A stretch of DNA of 43,775 bases from Nocardia nova NBRC 15556 (lineage in GTDB: Bacteria > Actinomycetota > Actinomycetes > Mycobacteriales > Mycobacteriaceae). Location: the NCBI RefSeq assembly GCF_001613005.1, contig NZ_BDBN01000079.1:1-43775 (forward strand), in the 5' to 3' direction. Below the pieces are notes generated by a model. It worked only from the letters and a program-made list of their open reading frames with translations. It searched no databases and was not told the DNA's origin. The first letter of the stretch is position 1. Each line of letters opens with the position of its first letter. Below, one piece after another: positions 33,414 through 41,822 of the stretch. Both the position numbers and the translations under genes were made by a program.

Positions 33414-33665
33414 CTACGAGTCGACGACTGCCGGCCGATGCTCCGGCAGCACGGTCGCCAGGTAGGTGCCGCTTACCCCGCCCCTGCAGCGCACGAGATA
33501 CGCCACAATCCGGCCGGCGTCGTCGGGATGCCGGTGCACGCTGTCGACGATGCCGGTGTACGTCCGTGCCGCGGGGTCGCCGGGTTCGATGGGGCGGCCG
33601 TCGATGTCGCCGCACCACTCGATGCGGTCACCGACCGCCCGCACCGACTCGTTACCAAGGCTCAC
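33414..33665 (-). CDS. Hypothetical protein (83 aa), uncertain
   Basis: A frame of 83 codons opening with GTG and reading AVGDRIEWCGDIDGRPIEPG, then RTYTGIVDSVHRHPDDAGRI and a beta-rich end. The composition is protein-like and not typical of a chance frame, but no family is recognised and no good ribosome-binding site is seen. It follows the frameshifted gene at 33726-33973 on the same strand. It may be a fragment of mobile DNA cargo. Confidence 0.35.
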   Translation of the reverse strand: MSLGNESVRAVGDRIEWCGDIDGRPIEPGDPAARTYTGIVDSVHRHPDDAGRIVAYLVRCRGGVSGTYLATVLPEHRPAVVDS

Positions 33666-33725
33666 TTCCGGCAGGAGAATGAGCTGTCGACGATCGCGGT
33701 CGTGGTTCGGGAGGACTCGGCTACC

Positions 33726-33973
33726 TCACACGACGTTGACGTCGATAGGGCCGTCCTGGCTGACCCAGCCGCCGCTGGTTTTGGTGATGATGACGTAGAG
33801 CCGGCGCCATTGCGTGTCCATTGGAACGACGCATTCGCCCCGCCGATACTGCCGGCCGCGGTCGCTGTCCCGACGGTCACCTCGCCACCGGGATTGGTGC
33901 GCTGGGTCAGGGTGGCGGTGTAGCCAGGGAATGCCGAGAAGGCGTTCACGGTGTTGATGCTGTCGATACCCAA
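33726..33973 (-). pseudogene. Small hypothetical gene broken by a frameshift
   Basis: Two minus-strand frames join into one plausible protein: GYTATLTQRTNPGGEVTVG and a GGANASFQWTR stretch in the first, then WRRLYVIITKTSGGWVSQDG ending PIDVNVV and a TGA at 33726 in the second. The switch is at about 33806-33818 and needs a single-base change, so the gene is either frameshifted or contains a base-calling error. I do not recognise the family. The first codon would be a TTG at 33973, inside the direct repeat that begins at 33963. Confidence 0.55.
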
Positions 33974-34143
33974 ATAGACTAGGCCACTTTGTCGCTCAGC
34001 CCGTTCTGCTCCGTTTCAACGAACAGAAAATTCGTAGTTCAACTGCACTTTTCGATTCGGCGGGAACGATTGATTTCACTCGTGATCGCCGATTCACACG
34101 GACTTGCAGCACGTCGACAGGACGTCGCGGATTCACTGGCGGT
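33963..34143. repeat. 181-base direct repeat, left copy
   Basis: This stretch matches 41007-41187 in the same orientation with scattered mismatches. Shared blocks include CAAATAGACT, CAGCCCGTTCTGCTCCGTTT and ACGTCGACAGGACGTCGCGG. In the plus frame both copies also encode RERL...RRQDVA.SLA. No transposase lies within it. The stretch between the pseudogene and the peptidase gene (33974-34366) holds this repeat and nothing else that I can support. Confidence 0.8.
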
Positions 34144-34366
34144 CAGGCGATCTATCGCGGATCCCGACCAGCGGCGACGCCGGGAACTTCCGCAATTTGC
34201 GGATGGTGCAACTCGGCATCATTCACCGAACCGCTGCTGCGCGGTATCGAGTGCAGCCACGCCGGTAGGTTGGCTGACCCGGTATCGACCGTTGATCGGC
34301 TACGGTTCGACTCGGCGTTCTTGCACGACACCCGCGCGCTTTTCACCGTGACGATAGCGAGGATCC

Positions 34367-36016
34367 GTGTCGAACCGCGCTCGTTCCCCCTGGTACGTGG
34401 TGACCTCCGTGATCGCAGCGGCGGTCGTAGCCTGCGGTGCCGTGCCCGCCATGGCCCAGCCGGGCCCGACGCCGGGGGCGGTGCCCACCCCGGAGTGGGG
34501 GCAGTGCGCTGCCCCCAACCCTCCCGACCTGGAAGGGTTCGAATGCGCCACCGTGCCGGCACCGTTGGACTACGAGCATCCAGACAAGGGCACGATCGAG
34601 TTGGCGGTGATCCGGCACCGGGCGACCGACCCGCAGCACCGCATCGGAAGCCTGCTGTTCAACCCGGGCGGGCCGGGGGGATCGGGCACCAACGACCTAC
34701 CGCAGCTTTATCCGCTGTTCGCCCAGGAGATGCGGGAGCGGTTCGACATCGTCAGCTGGGACCCGCGCGGGGTGGGTCGGTCGACCTCCGTCCAATGCTT
34801 CGCGAATAAGACGGAATACGACAATTGGGTCGAACGGTTGCCTGTGGGGTTCCCGGTCGGTCGCGAGGAGGAGCGGCGCTGGATCGAAGGGTATGCCGAG
34901 CTGGGCCGGCGTTGCCAGCAACGCAACCCGGTCCTGTTGCGGTTCGTCTCTACCGCCGACACTGCGCAGGATATGGATCTGCTGCGGCGTGTGCTCGGTG
35001 ACCAGCGGCTGACCTACCTGGGGATCTCTTATGGCACGGTGCTGGGCGCCACCTACGCCAACCTGTTCCCGGACCGGATACGGGCAATGGTGCTCGACGG
35101 CAACGCCTATCCGTCGGCGTGGTACGACCAGAACCCCTGGCTGCCGACCTTCCTGCGGGAGAACTCCGACCTCGGGTCGGCTCGCACCCTGGGTCAGTTC
35201 CTCGACCTCTGTGCCCGGGCCGGGCGCACCCGCTGCCCGTTCGCCGCCGACAACGCCTGGGCTACCCGAGCGAAGTACGAGGAACTGATGCGTCGCCTGC
35301 TGGTGCACCCGCAAGGCGAGGTCACCTACGCCGCCGTCGCGGCCGCCGTTCGCGGGAGCCTGTACTTCGTTCATCCGCCCAGCCCTGCCAACTGGTCAGT
35401 ATTGGCAAAGTTCCTGCAACAGCTGTGGGAGGGGCAGACGCCGGAGACACCCGTCATGGCGGCACCGCCGATGGCTTGGTTCCCGACGCCGAGTCGAGTC
35501 CTCCCGTTCCCTCCGGGCGGCCCCTTTCCGGCCCAGGAGCAGAAGTACATGGGTGTCGAGCAGGCCCTCGCGGTTACCTGCAGCGAGAGCCCCAACCCGC
35601 CCGATCCACACGCATACGGTGCCCTGGCCAAGCTCAGCACTGCTCGCGCCGGGACGATGGGCCCCTGGTGGACGTGGGTAACCGAACCGTGCTCCACCTG
35701 GCCGGCCCGGGCGGCCCACCGCTACACCGGCCCGTGGAACCGGTCGGCAACACCGATCCTGACGGTCAACACCACCTACGATCCCGGCACCCCGTACAGC
35801 AGCGCCCAGACCATGACCGCTGAACTCGGCAGGGCCCGGTTGCTCACCGTCGCGGGGTACGGACACACCGCACTGCTCAATCCGAGCAGCTGCGCGAACG
35901 CCCACGAAAGTGACTACCTCGTGCGAGGGGTGCTGCCCCCGCTCGGAACGGTCTGCCGGCAAGACACCCCACCTTTTACCGATACCGCCTCCGAAGCACC
36001 CGCGTCGACCCGCTGA
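34367..36016 (+). CDS. Exported alpha/beta hydrolase, tripeptidyl aminopeptidase-like
   Basis: A 549-residue secreted hydrolase of the Streptomyces/Mycobacterium tripeptidyl aminopeptidase type (S33-like), which trims N-terminal tripeptides or esters outside the cell. An export signal is present: basic start, hydrophobic VVTSVIAAAVVACGAV and AMA before residue 31; Cys23 in a VVAC context could alternatively make it a lipoprotein. The catalytic set is Ser221 (YLGISYGTVLG), Asp in NTTYDPGTP and His in AGYGHTALL. The oxyanion segment NPGGPGGSGTN is intact. The GTG start at 34367 follows GAGG. It lies alone between the left repeat set and a long hairpin. Confidence 0.88.
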   Translation: MSNRARSPWYVVTSVIAAAVVACGAVPAMAQPGPTPGAVPTPEWGQCAAPNPPDLEGFECATVPAPLDYEHPDKGTIELAVIRHRATDPQHRIGSLLFNPGGPGGSGTNDLPQLYPLFAQEMRERFDIVSWDPRGVGRSTSVQCFANKTEYDNWVERLPVGFPVGREEERRWIEGYAELGRRCQQRNPVLLRFVSTADTAQDMDLLRRVLGDQRLTYLGISYGTVLGATYANLFPDRIRAMVLDGNAYPSAWYDQNPWLPTFLRENSDLGSARTLGQFLDLCARAGRTRCPFAADNAWATRAKYEELMRRLLVHPQGEVTYAAVAAAVRGSLYFVHPPSPANWSVLAKFLQQLWEGQTPETPVMAAPPMAWFPTPSRVLPFPPGGPFPAQEQKYMGVEQALAVTCSESPNPPDPHAYGALAKLSTARAGTMGPWWTWVTEPCSTWPARAAHRYTGPWNRSATPILTVNTTYDPGTPYSSAQTMTAELGRARLLTVAGYGHTALLNPSSCANAHESDYLVRGVLPPLGTVCRQDTPPFTDTASEAPASTR

Positions 36017-36305
36017 TTGCCCACGCAGAACCGATCACGAGCGCAGCAGATCCCGCGAGGACTCCGCACGAACGTACGACCGACCGCAGATCACGCGGCG
36101 AAACCGCCTGCGCGGCAGCAATATCGGAACTCACGCGGCCCCGGCGTGGCGCCCTGGCTGGGATAAGCCCGGCGACGACTACCGCCGCGGATACAGGCCG
36201 GATGCGTCCGCAGTCTCTCGGGCCCTGGACCAGTAGCTGCAGGAATACGAGCCCCAGGCCGACGACGGTTGCGGTGGAACCCGCGCCGTAGCGGACCGCC
36301 CGCAA
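35976..36305 (-). CDS. Possible small membrane protein (weak)
   Basis: A 109-codon frame with two hydrophobic stretches (TVVGLGLVFLQLLVQG and GVLAGSAALVIGSAWAI) separated by a basic part, overlapping the end of the peptidase gene by 41 bases on the opposite strand. No ribosome-binding site or family match is visible, so it may be a chance frame. The remainder of the 1.3 kb between 36017 and 37341 shows only the hairpin at 36425 and a candidate promoter. Confidence 0.2.
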   Translation of the reverse strand: MRAVRYGAGSTATVVGLGLVFLQLLVQGPRDCGRIRPVSAAVVVAGLIPARAPRRGRVSSDIAAAQAVSPRDLRSVVRSCGVLAGSAALVIGSAWAISGSTRVLRRRYR

Positions 36306-36424
36306 AGAGAGGGTGCCGGTTCACCACCGGCCGCACCCCGCTGGTGGGGGTGTACCGCAAACGAGATAAGGCCAGGTGCCCAGGACAGCCCATTGTTCGA
36401 CGACGAGCCGGGTTCCTAGCTGAC

Positions 36425-36479
36425 CACGCATGAACGAGGGCCCCCGGCAGTCCGAGTCGGGGGTCTCTGCTCGTGCGTG
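36425..36479. terminator. Long two-part hairpin, probable terminator
   Basis: An outer stem (CACGCA and ACGAG against CTCGTGCGTG) surrounds an inner stem of CCCCCG against CGGGGG with an 11-base loop. The total structure spans 55 bases and lies about 410 bases after the peptidase gene. No T-tract follows, so it could also be an RNA or element-end structure. Confidence 0.5.
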
Positions 36480-37260
36480 ATTACAGGTTGACGTTACGGC
36501 GATTTCGGATCGCCGAGATAGCGCCACCGGATCCGGGTGAACACCTCGTCCGAGTTGGTGTCGCTGACCGAGCCCCAGGTCCGCGGCCGCAGCGAGACCG
36601 TCCACCTCGCGACAGCTTGCCGATCGGCCGCGGCAGGCAGATTGGGCCGACCCAGCCTGTCCTCCTACCCGTCTTGAGCCCTTGGCGGCGGTCCGGGGCG
36701 CCGGCATTGTCCTGAACGCGCGGCCCGGTGATCCCACACTCGGCTGATTAGACCGTGGATCATTGGTTGCCACCGGGACGCAGGTTGAAGGCCCGCCGCG
36801 CGCATGCGTGTAGCTTCCGGCAGCAAGGCGCGTGCTCGGCGGTCAGAGCGCCTCGAAATTGGCGAGCGGTAACAGTGATGAACGACCGTTGCCGTTTCGG
36901 CGGCAACGGGTATCGCAGCGGACGGAATCCGCCGGCGCAGGGGCGTGCCGCTCACCACCTACACCCGCATCCCACCGCAGAACTGACCAGAGTCAGAGTC
37001 CTCCCCGCCCGGGTCCCGAGAGTGCGGAGGCATTGCGCAAGTCCGCCGATGTGGCAACGGGGACCGTCGACCCTCCGAGGGGGAGCCCAGCAAAAGGTCA
37101 CCAAGATATGTCATGCCAATGGACTGCCGTCCACGATTGAAACTGGGCGCGCAACTGCGAATCCGCTGGGCGACGGCGATGTGCAGCCTCGGGTTCGTCC
37201 GTGCACCGACCGAGCAGTGGACCGTCGCCGCGGCCTCCCCGGGAAGGCCGTTCGTCCCTA

Positions 37261-37289
37261 TTGATCTACCGAGCCCGGGACAACAATAT
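37261..37289 (+). promoter_or_regulatory. Candidate promoter of the arylsulfatase gene
   Basis: TTGATC (37261-37266) and CAATAT (37284-37289) are spaced by 17 bases, 53 bases before the start codon. The -10 region is locally AT-rich. This is a fit by eye to the sigma-70 pattern only. Confidence 0.35.
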
Positions 37290-37341
37290 GCGGTACGGCA
37301 GTGGGAGACCCGACCATTTTCGTACACGAGGGAGGTCGTCC

Positions 37342-40242
37342 ATGTCTGATGAGCATGCCCTGGTCGTCGTGGCGGGGTACCCCGGGTTGGAAGCCGCGCG
37401 TCACGACTTCGACACCCTCAATAAGTCGGTGAAGGACAAGAGCGTGGCGGTGCGAGGCGCTGTCCTGGTCGGTAAGGATTCCGACGGCAAACCGGTGCTG
37501 ATCGATACCGGTAACCATCTCGGTCGTCGGGGCGCCGCATGGGGAGCCGGAGTCGGCCTGGCCGTGGGGTTCTTCTCACCGGCCCTGGTCGCTTCTGCGG
37601 CGATCGGCGCGGCGGCGGGCGCGTTGGCAGGCGTGTTCGCCGGGCACCGGCTCGAGAGCGGACTCGGCGAAAAGATCGGGCAAGCTCTCGCGGCGGGTAG
37701 TGCGGCGGTGATCGCTGTGCTGCCGCCGGAGAGCCGACTGGGTGTCGAGCAGGTATTGGCCGAGTCCCCGATGAAATCGGTTGTACCGCTGGACAAGTCG
37801 ACGCTGGGTGGGCTGGAGGCTGCCCTGGGCGAGGCTATGGGCAAGTTCAACCCGGATCGCACTCGACTACCGCTGCCGGACCGGACGTCCGGCGGCGTGA
37901 TCGGCCGCACGGTCGCCGAGTCGGTGGGCGATTGGACCATAGTGCCCGGGCCGAAGGCGCCCGCCGATGCCCCCAATGTGTTGATCGTTTTGATCGACGA
38001 CGCCGGCTTCGGTGGTCCGGAAACCTTCGGCGGGGCGATCCGCACCCCGACGCTGACCCGGATCGCTCAGGGCGGGCTGACCTACAACCGTTTCCATGTC
38101 ACCGCCGTGTGCTCGCCCACGCGTGCCGCACTGCTGACGGGCCGGAACCACCACCGTGTGGGCTTCGGTTCGATCGCCGAGTATCCCGGACCGTATCCGG
38201 GCTACTCGTCGGTGAAACCGAAAAGCTGCGCCGCGCTGCCGCGCATTCTGCGTGACAACGGTTATGTGACAGCGGCTTTCGGCAAGTGGCATCTGACTCC
38301 CGACACTGTGCAGGGGGCGGCTGGGCCGTTCGACAACTGGCCGTTGGGGTGGGGATTCGACCATTACTGGGGTTTTCTGTCCGGGGCGGCCGGCCAGTAC
38401 GATCCGATCATCACCCAGGACAACGCCGTCATCGGTGTACCGCAAGGCTCCGATGGCAAGCCGTACTACTTTCCCGACGACCTGACCGACAAGGCCGTGC
38501 AATGGCTGCACGCTGTGCGCGCCCAAGACGCCGAGAAGCCGTGGATGATGTATTACTCCACCGGCGCCACGCATGCTCCGCACCACGTGTTCAAACAGTG
38601 GGCCGACAAGTACAAAGGGCAGTTCGACGAGGGCTGGGACGTCTACCGGCAGAAGACCTTGGAGCGTCAAAAGGAACTGGGAATCGTACCGCCCGACACG
38701 GAACTGACCGAGCGGCCCGCACTGTTCCCCGCATGGGACATCTTGTCGGACAACCAGAAGAAGCTCTATGCCCGCCAGATGGAGGTGTTCGCCGGGTTCT
38801 CCGAGAACGCCGACTGGAACGTCGGCCGTCTGATCGATGCGATCGAGGGCTTGGGCGAGCTCGACAACACGTTGATCTTCTACATCTGGGGCGACAACGG
38901 CGCCAGTATGGAGGGCACCCTCACGGGCTCCTTCAATGAGATGACGTTTCTCAACGGCCTCGTGTTCGACGCCGACCAGCAATTGAAGCTGATCGAACAG
39001 TACGGGGGCATCGAGGCGCTCGGCAATGAGCACACCGCCCCCCACTTCGCCTCGGCGTGGGCACATGCCAACAACACCCCGTTTCAGTGGGGCAAACAGA
39101 TGGCCAGCCATCTGGGCGGTGACCGTAACCCGATGGTGGTGTCCTGGCCCAGCCGACTCACGCCGGACCGGAAGGTGCGCGGGCAATTCACCCATTGCAT
39201 CGACATCGTGCCCACGGTGCTGGAGGCTGTCGGCTTGCCGGCGCCGGTCAGCGTGGACGGCATCGAGCAAGAACCTATGGACGGCACCAGTTTTCTGCAT
39301 ACCTTCGACGACGCGGCGGCCGAAGAACGCCACACCGTGCAGTATTTCGAAATGTTCGGCAGCCGCGCCGTTTACAAAGACGGGTGGTGGGCCTGCGCCC
39401 GGCTGGACAAGGCGCCGTGGGACGTCTCGCCGCACACGCTGCAACGTTTCGCGCCTGGCGTCTATGATCCCGCCGAGGACCGATGGGAGCTCTACTATCT
39501 GCCCGATGACTTCTCGCAGGCCCACGATCTGGCTGCCGAGCATCCCGACAAGGTCGCAGAACTGACCGAGCTGTGGTGGCAGGAAGCCGAGCGCAACCGG
39601 GTGCTGCCCCTGTTGGGTGGCTTAGCGGTGGTCTTCGGCGATCTGCCGCCGATGCCGACCACCACACGGTTCGCCTTCAAAGGCGACGTGCAAAACATTC
39701 AGCGCGGCATGATTCCGCGTATTTACGGACGCTCCTACGCGATCGAGGCCGATCTGATCGTGCCGCAGGACGCGCAGGGGGTTATCGTGGCCAACGCCGA
39801 CTTCATCGGCGGGTTCGGGCTGTGGGTCGACGAGCACCGCAAACTGCGCCACACCTACTCGTTCCTGGGTGTTGAGACCTACCGGCAAGTGTCCGACAAG
39901 CCGATTCCAACCGGCAACGTCACCGTCAAGATGCTGTTCGAATCCGCCGAACCGGCGCCTGGTTCGGGCGGACATGTCACTCTGTGGGCCGACGGCGAAC
40001 TAATCGGTGCGGGCGAGATGGCGCGGACCGCGCCGATCGCGTTCTCCTCGTACGCGGGCATGGATATCGGCCGCGACAACGGCCTCGTCGTGGACCGAGC
40101 TTACGAAGACAAGGCACCATATGCGTTCACCGGCACGGTCGAAGAAGTGGTGTTCGACCTCAAACCCGTCTACGTAGACGACGAAAGGGCGCTACACCAC
40201 AACGCGGCCGCACAAGCAGTCGGCCAAGGCGCAGCCGGTTGA
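37342..40242 (+). CDS. Arylsulfatase with an N-terminal DUF1269-like glycine-zipper domain
   Basis: A 966-residue fusion-like protein. Residues 1 to about 170 resemble DUF1269 proteins: a small alpha/beta part (ALVVVAGYPGLEAARHDF), then a glycine-alanine-rich hydrophobic zipper (residues 68-105, including GVGLAVGFFSPALVASAAIG) and an alpha/beta end. Residues 205-966 form a type I sulfatase of the large mycobacterial-type arylsulfatases (usually about 780 residues), with metal Asp219/Asp220 (IVLIDDAGFGG), the CSPTR motif (Cys257) that is converted to formylglycine, and FGKWHLTP. The ATG at 37342 follows GAGGGAGG. No signal peptide is seen. No separate formylglycine-generating enzyme is in the window. 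The N-terminal domain may tether the enzyme to the membrane; this is inference. Confidence 0.9.
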   Translation: MSDEHALVVVAGYPGLEAARHDFDTLNKSVKDKSVAVRGAVLVGKDSDGKPVLIDTGNHLGRRGAAWGAGVGLAVGFFSPALVASAAIGAAAGALAGVFAGHRLESGLGEKIGQALAAGSAAVIAVLPPESRLGVEQVLAESPMKSVVPLDKSTLGGLEAALGEAMGKFNPDRTRLPLPDRTSGGVIGRTVAESVGDWTIVPGPKAPADAPNVLIVLIDDAGFGGPETFGGAIRTPTLTRIAQGGLTYNRFHVTAVCSPTRAALLTGRNHHRVGFGSIAEYPGPYPGYSSVKPKSCAALPRILRDNGYVTAAFGKWHLTPDTVQGAAGPFDNWPLGWGFDHYWGFLSGAAGQYDPIITQDNAVIGVPQGSDGKPYYFPDDLTDKAVQWLHAVRAQDAEKPWMMYYSTGATHAPHHVFKQWADKYKGQFDEGWDVYRQKTLERQKELGIVPPDTELTERPALFPAWDILSDNQKKLYARQMEVFAGFSENADWNVGRLIDAIEGLGELDNTLIFYIWGDNGASMEGTLTGSFNEMTFLNGLVFDADQQLKLIEQYGGIEALGNEHTAPHFASAWAHANNTPFQWGKQMASHLGGDRNPMVVSWPSRLTPDRKVRGQFTHCIDIVPTVLEAVGLPAPVSVDGIEQEPMDGTSFLHTFDDAAAEERHTVQYFEMFGSRAVYKDGWWACARLDKAPWDVSPHTLQRFAPGVYDPAEDRWELYYLPDDFSQAHDLAAEHPDKVAELTELWWQEAERNRVLPLLGGLAVVFGDLPPMPTTTRFAFKGDVQNIQRGMIPRIYGRSYAIEADLIVPQDAQGVIVANADFIGGFGLWVDEHRKLRHTYSFLGVETYRQVSDKPIPTGNVTVKMLFESAEPAPGSGGHVTLWADGELIGAGEMARTAPIAFSSYAGMDIGRDNGLVVDRAYEDKAPYAFTGTVEEVVFDLKPVYVDDERALHHNAAAQAVGQGAAG

Positions 40243-40253
40243 GGGTGACTGAA

Positions 40254-40480
40254 TCGTCTGCCCCCGCTCGGGTGTCATTCCCGGCAGTCGTCCGTTCGGT
40301 CCGGAGGCCGACATCGACCCGTCCCACCACGATGGCTTATGGCTGGCCGAACCGGTAACCCTCGGCGAGATCGCCGAGGCGTACCGAGCCAATGCGTTGT
40401 TCGACGCGCACCGCGACGACCCCGAGTTCGGATACCGGTTTCTGGCCGATGAAGCCCGCGAAGCCGGTGAAGCGCTGCAA
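40254..40480 (+). pseudogene. IS3-family transposase, N-terminal fragment
   Basis: The plus frame from about 40254 reads DIDPSHHDGLWLAEPVTLGE and ANALFDAHRDDPEFGYRFLA, a block found ahead of the integrase core in actinobacterial IS3-type transposases. It breaks off after DEAREAG at about 40480, where the ISL3-end repeat begins. The C-terminal part of a similar transposase resumes at 40701 on the same strand, so one element was probably split and internally deleted. Confidence 0.65.
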
Positions 40481-40486
40481 GGGAGT

Positions 40487-40536
40487 GTCGGGATAACGGC
40501 TCTGGCTCACTTGCGGTGGCGCCCGAGCTATGCGAG
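40487..40536. repeat. ISL3-end direct repeat, right copy
   Basis: This copy matches 33206-33255 at about 43 of 50 positions, same orientation. It continues into a minus-strand frame ending ILLA, as in the left copy, but beyond a dozen bases the upstream sequences differ. It lies between two parts of an IS3 transposase. Confidence 0.7.
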
Positions 40537-40700
40537 AAGAATGTCATCGGCCACGACCGGGATAGTGGCAGCCGAGATCGTTTCCCTCGAAGGGGGTGCC
40601 GGGGTCTCCTCGCCCGGGGTTCGGAGGTAGGTGTAGACGGTGTCACGGCTGATACCGAATTCCTTGGCCAGCATGGTTTTCGGTTCGCCGGCGGGTGTAT
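40528..40700 (-). pseudogene. C-terminal fragment of a serine recombinase (resolvase type)
   Basis: The minus strand encodes KTMLAKEFGISRDTVYTYLR, the helix-turn-helix that closes small serine recombinases and invertases, followed by a tail ending VADDILLA and a TAG at 40528. The catalytic domain is missing: upstream of the helix the sequence changes into the IS3 fragment on the other strand. The extra tail merges with the ISL3-type terminus, so the frame is a chimera of two elements. Confidence 0.65.
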
Positions 40701-40913
40701 CGGAACAGTTGGCGGACAAGGGATGACGCCGAGAACGCCCTGTTCGGCTACATCGATGGTTGGTACAACACCCAGCGGATCCAGAAGAAGCTCGGCTGGA
40801 GATCTCCTGACGAATACGAAGCCAGCTACCATCACCAGTTCCTGCTGGAACCAGGTAATCCGCTCTCCGGATCATCGGGGGAACCTCAGGACGTCACAGG
40901 TCCACAAACGGCA
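40701..40913 (+). pseudogene. IS3-family transposase, C-terminal fragment
   Basis: The plus frame reads DDAENALFGYIDGWYNTQRI then QKKLGWRSPDEYEASYH, the hallmark C-terminus of IS3-type OrfB integrases. It continues into a Gly/Pro/Gln tail that ends near the repeat also found at 458-486. About 150 residues of the integrase core between this and the N-terminal piece are missing. Confidence 0.85.
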
Positions 40914-41006
40914 ACCGGCAACACTGATCAACAACCGCGAACCCGCAGGTCGCGCCGCTTCGCCGGACAAAACCAACCGGTCATCAGTAGCATCGACTCC
41001 ATGCGA

Positions 41007-41187
41007 TCGATACGCAAATAGACTGGGATATTTCATCCTTCAGCCCGTTCTGCTCCGTTTCGGTGAGAAGCAAACCCGCAGTTCAACGGGATTGTCGATG
41101 CCTCGGGAACGACTGGATTCACTCGCGATCACCGATTTTTTCGCCCCCACAGAACGTCGACAGGACGTCGCGGAATCATTGGCGATG
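41007..41187. repeat. 181-base direct repeat, right copy
   Basis: Diverged copy of 33963-34143 (same orientation, same length). It lies just after the IS3 tail, as the left copy follows the ISL3 fragment. No complete gene overlaps it. The region from 41188 to 41355 contains nothing else that I can support. Confidence 0.8.
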
Positions 41188-41355
41188 GGACAGCCTCGGA
41201 AAGGCCGGTCAAGCCAAGTGCGACTCCTTCGTCCGGACCACGATTCCGAACGCCCCTACATTCGATTCAGTGCGGAAAACACTTGCCGACCCCTGCCGGT
41301 TCGAGCCCGCCGGGGCCGGGATCATCGTGGCGTCGCTGCGGAAGTGACGGAAGGG

Positions 41356-41658
41356 TCAGCGGAGAGTGACGGTGACCGCGCTGCCGACCACGGTCGCGGT
41401 GACGCCGAGCAGGTGTTCGGTGATCATCGCGGCGATCGGCTGGATGTCGCGGTCTTTGCGGGCGACGACGGCGAGAGTGCGGGCGTCGATGACGTGAGTG
41501 AAGGCGAGATCGCCCGTCGTCGTTGCCGCGAGCACGTCCCGCGGAAGTGTCGGAGCGGGTAACGCGGACACGGCGTCTTGCACCTGGCGGATCACGCTGA
41601 CCGCGCGCTGCGGGATCTCGAGCGGGTGATGGATCGGGGGCAGCATCGCGGTGGTCAT
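41356..41658 (-). CDS. Small hypothetical protein (100 aa)
   Basis: A 100-residue protein with a good GAGGAGAATGCG ribosome-binding region before the ATG at 41658. It has a Pro-rich start, a helical AVSVIRQVQDAVSAL section and a beta-rich C-terminal half (AFTHVIDARTLAVVARKD; TATVVGSAVTVTLR). No family is recognised. It is divergent from the DUF2249-cupin gene with a 164-base control region between them. Confidence 0.65.
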   Translation of the reverse strand: MTTAMLPPIHHPLEIPQRAVSVIRQVQDAVSALPAPTLPRDVLAATTTGDLAFTHVIDARTLAVVARKDRDIQPIAAMITEHLLGVTATVVGSAVTVTLR

Positions 41659-41781
41659 CGCATTCTCCTCGAATCTCCGGTATGGGCGGTTGTGTCGAGT
41701 CGCCGCTCGGCCGGGCCGGTGGGTCGTGGATGACGCGTGTCATAACCGGGGTGGCTTGGCTGGCGTGCATCGCAGGATTAG

Positions 41782-41806
41782 TTTATACAATAGAATATTG
41801 TAAAAA
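41782..41806. promoter_or_regulatory. AT-rich palindromic operator before the DUF2249-cupin gene
   Basis: TACAATA-GAA-TATTGTA forms a perfect seven-base inverted repeat, extended by a further partly matching TTT/AAA flank. It is strikingly AT-rich in a window of high GC and sits three bases before an AGGAGG that is eight bases from the start codon. A repressor bound here would cover the promoter or leader. The cognate regulator is unknown. Confidence 0.7.
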
Positions 41807-41822
41807 ACAGGAGGTGGGTCAC

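Noticed and set aside
33963..34143. Plus-strand frame with RERL and RRQDVADSLA shared by both 181-base repeats as a protein
   Set aside because: The shared translation is too short and has stops and frameshifts around it; nucleotide-level repeat is the safer description.
36321..37264. Several open frames of 80-170 codons in the gene-free stretch
   Set aside because: No ribosome-binding sites, no motifs, Arg/Pro/Gly-rich composition typical of chance frames in GC-rich DNA.
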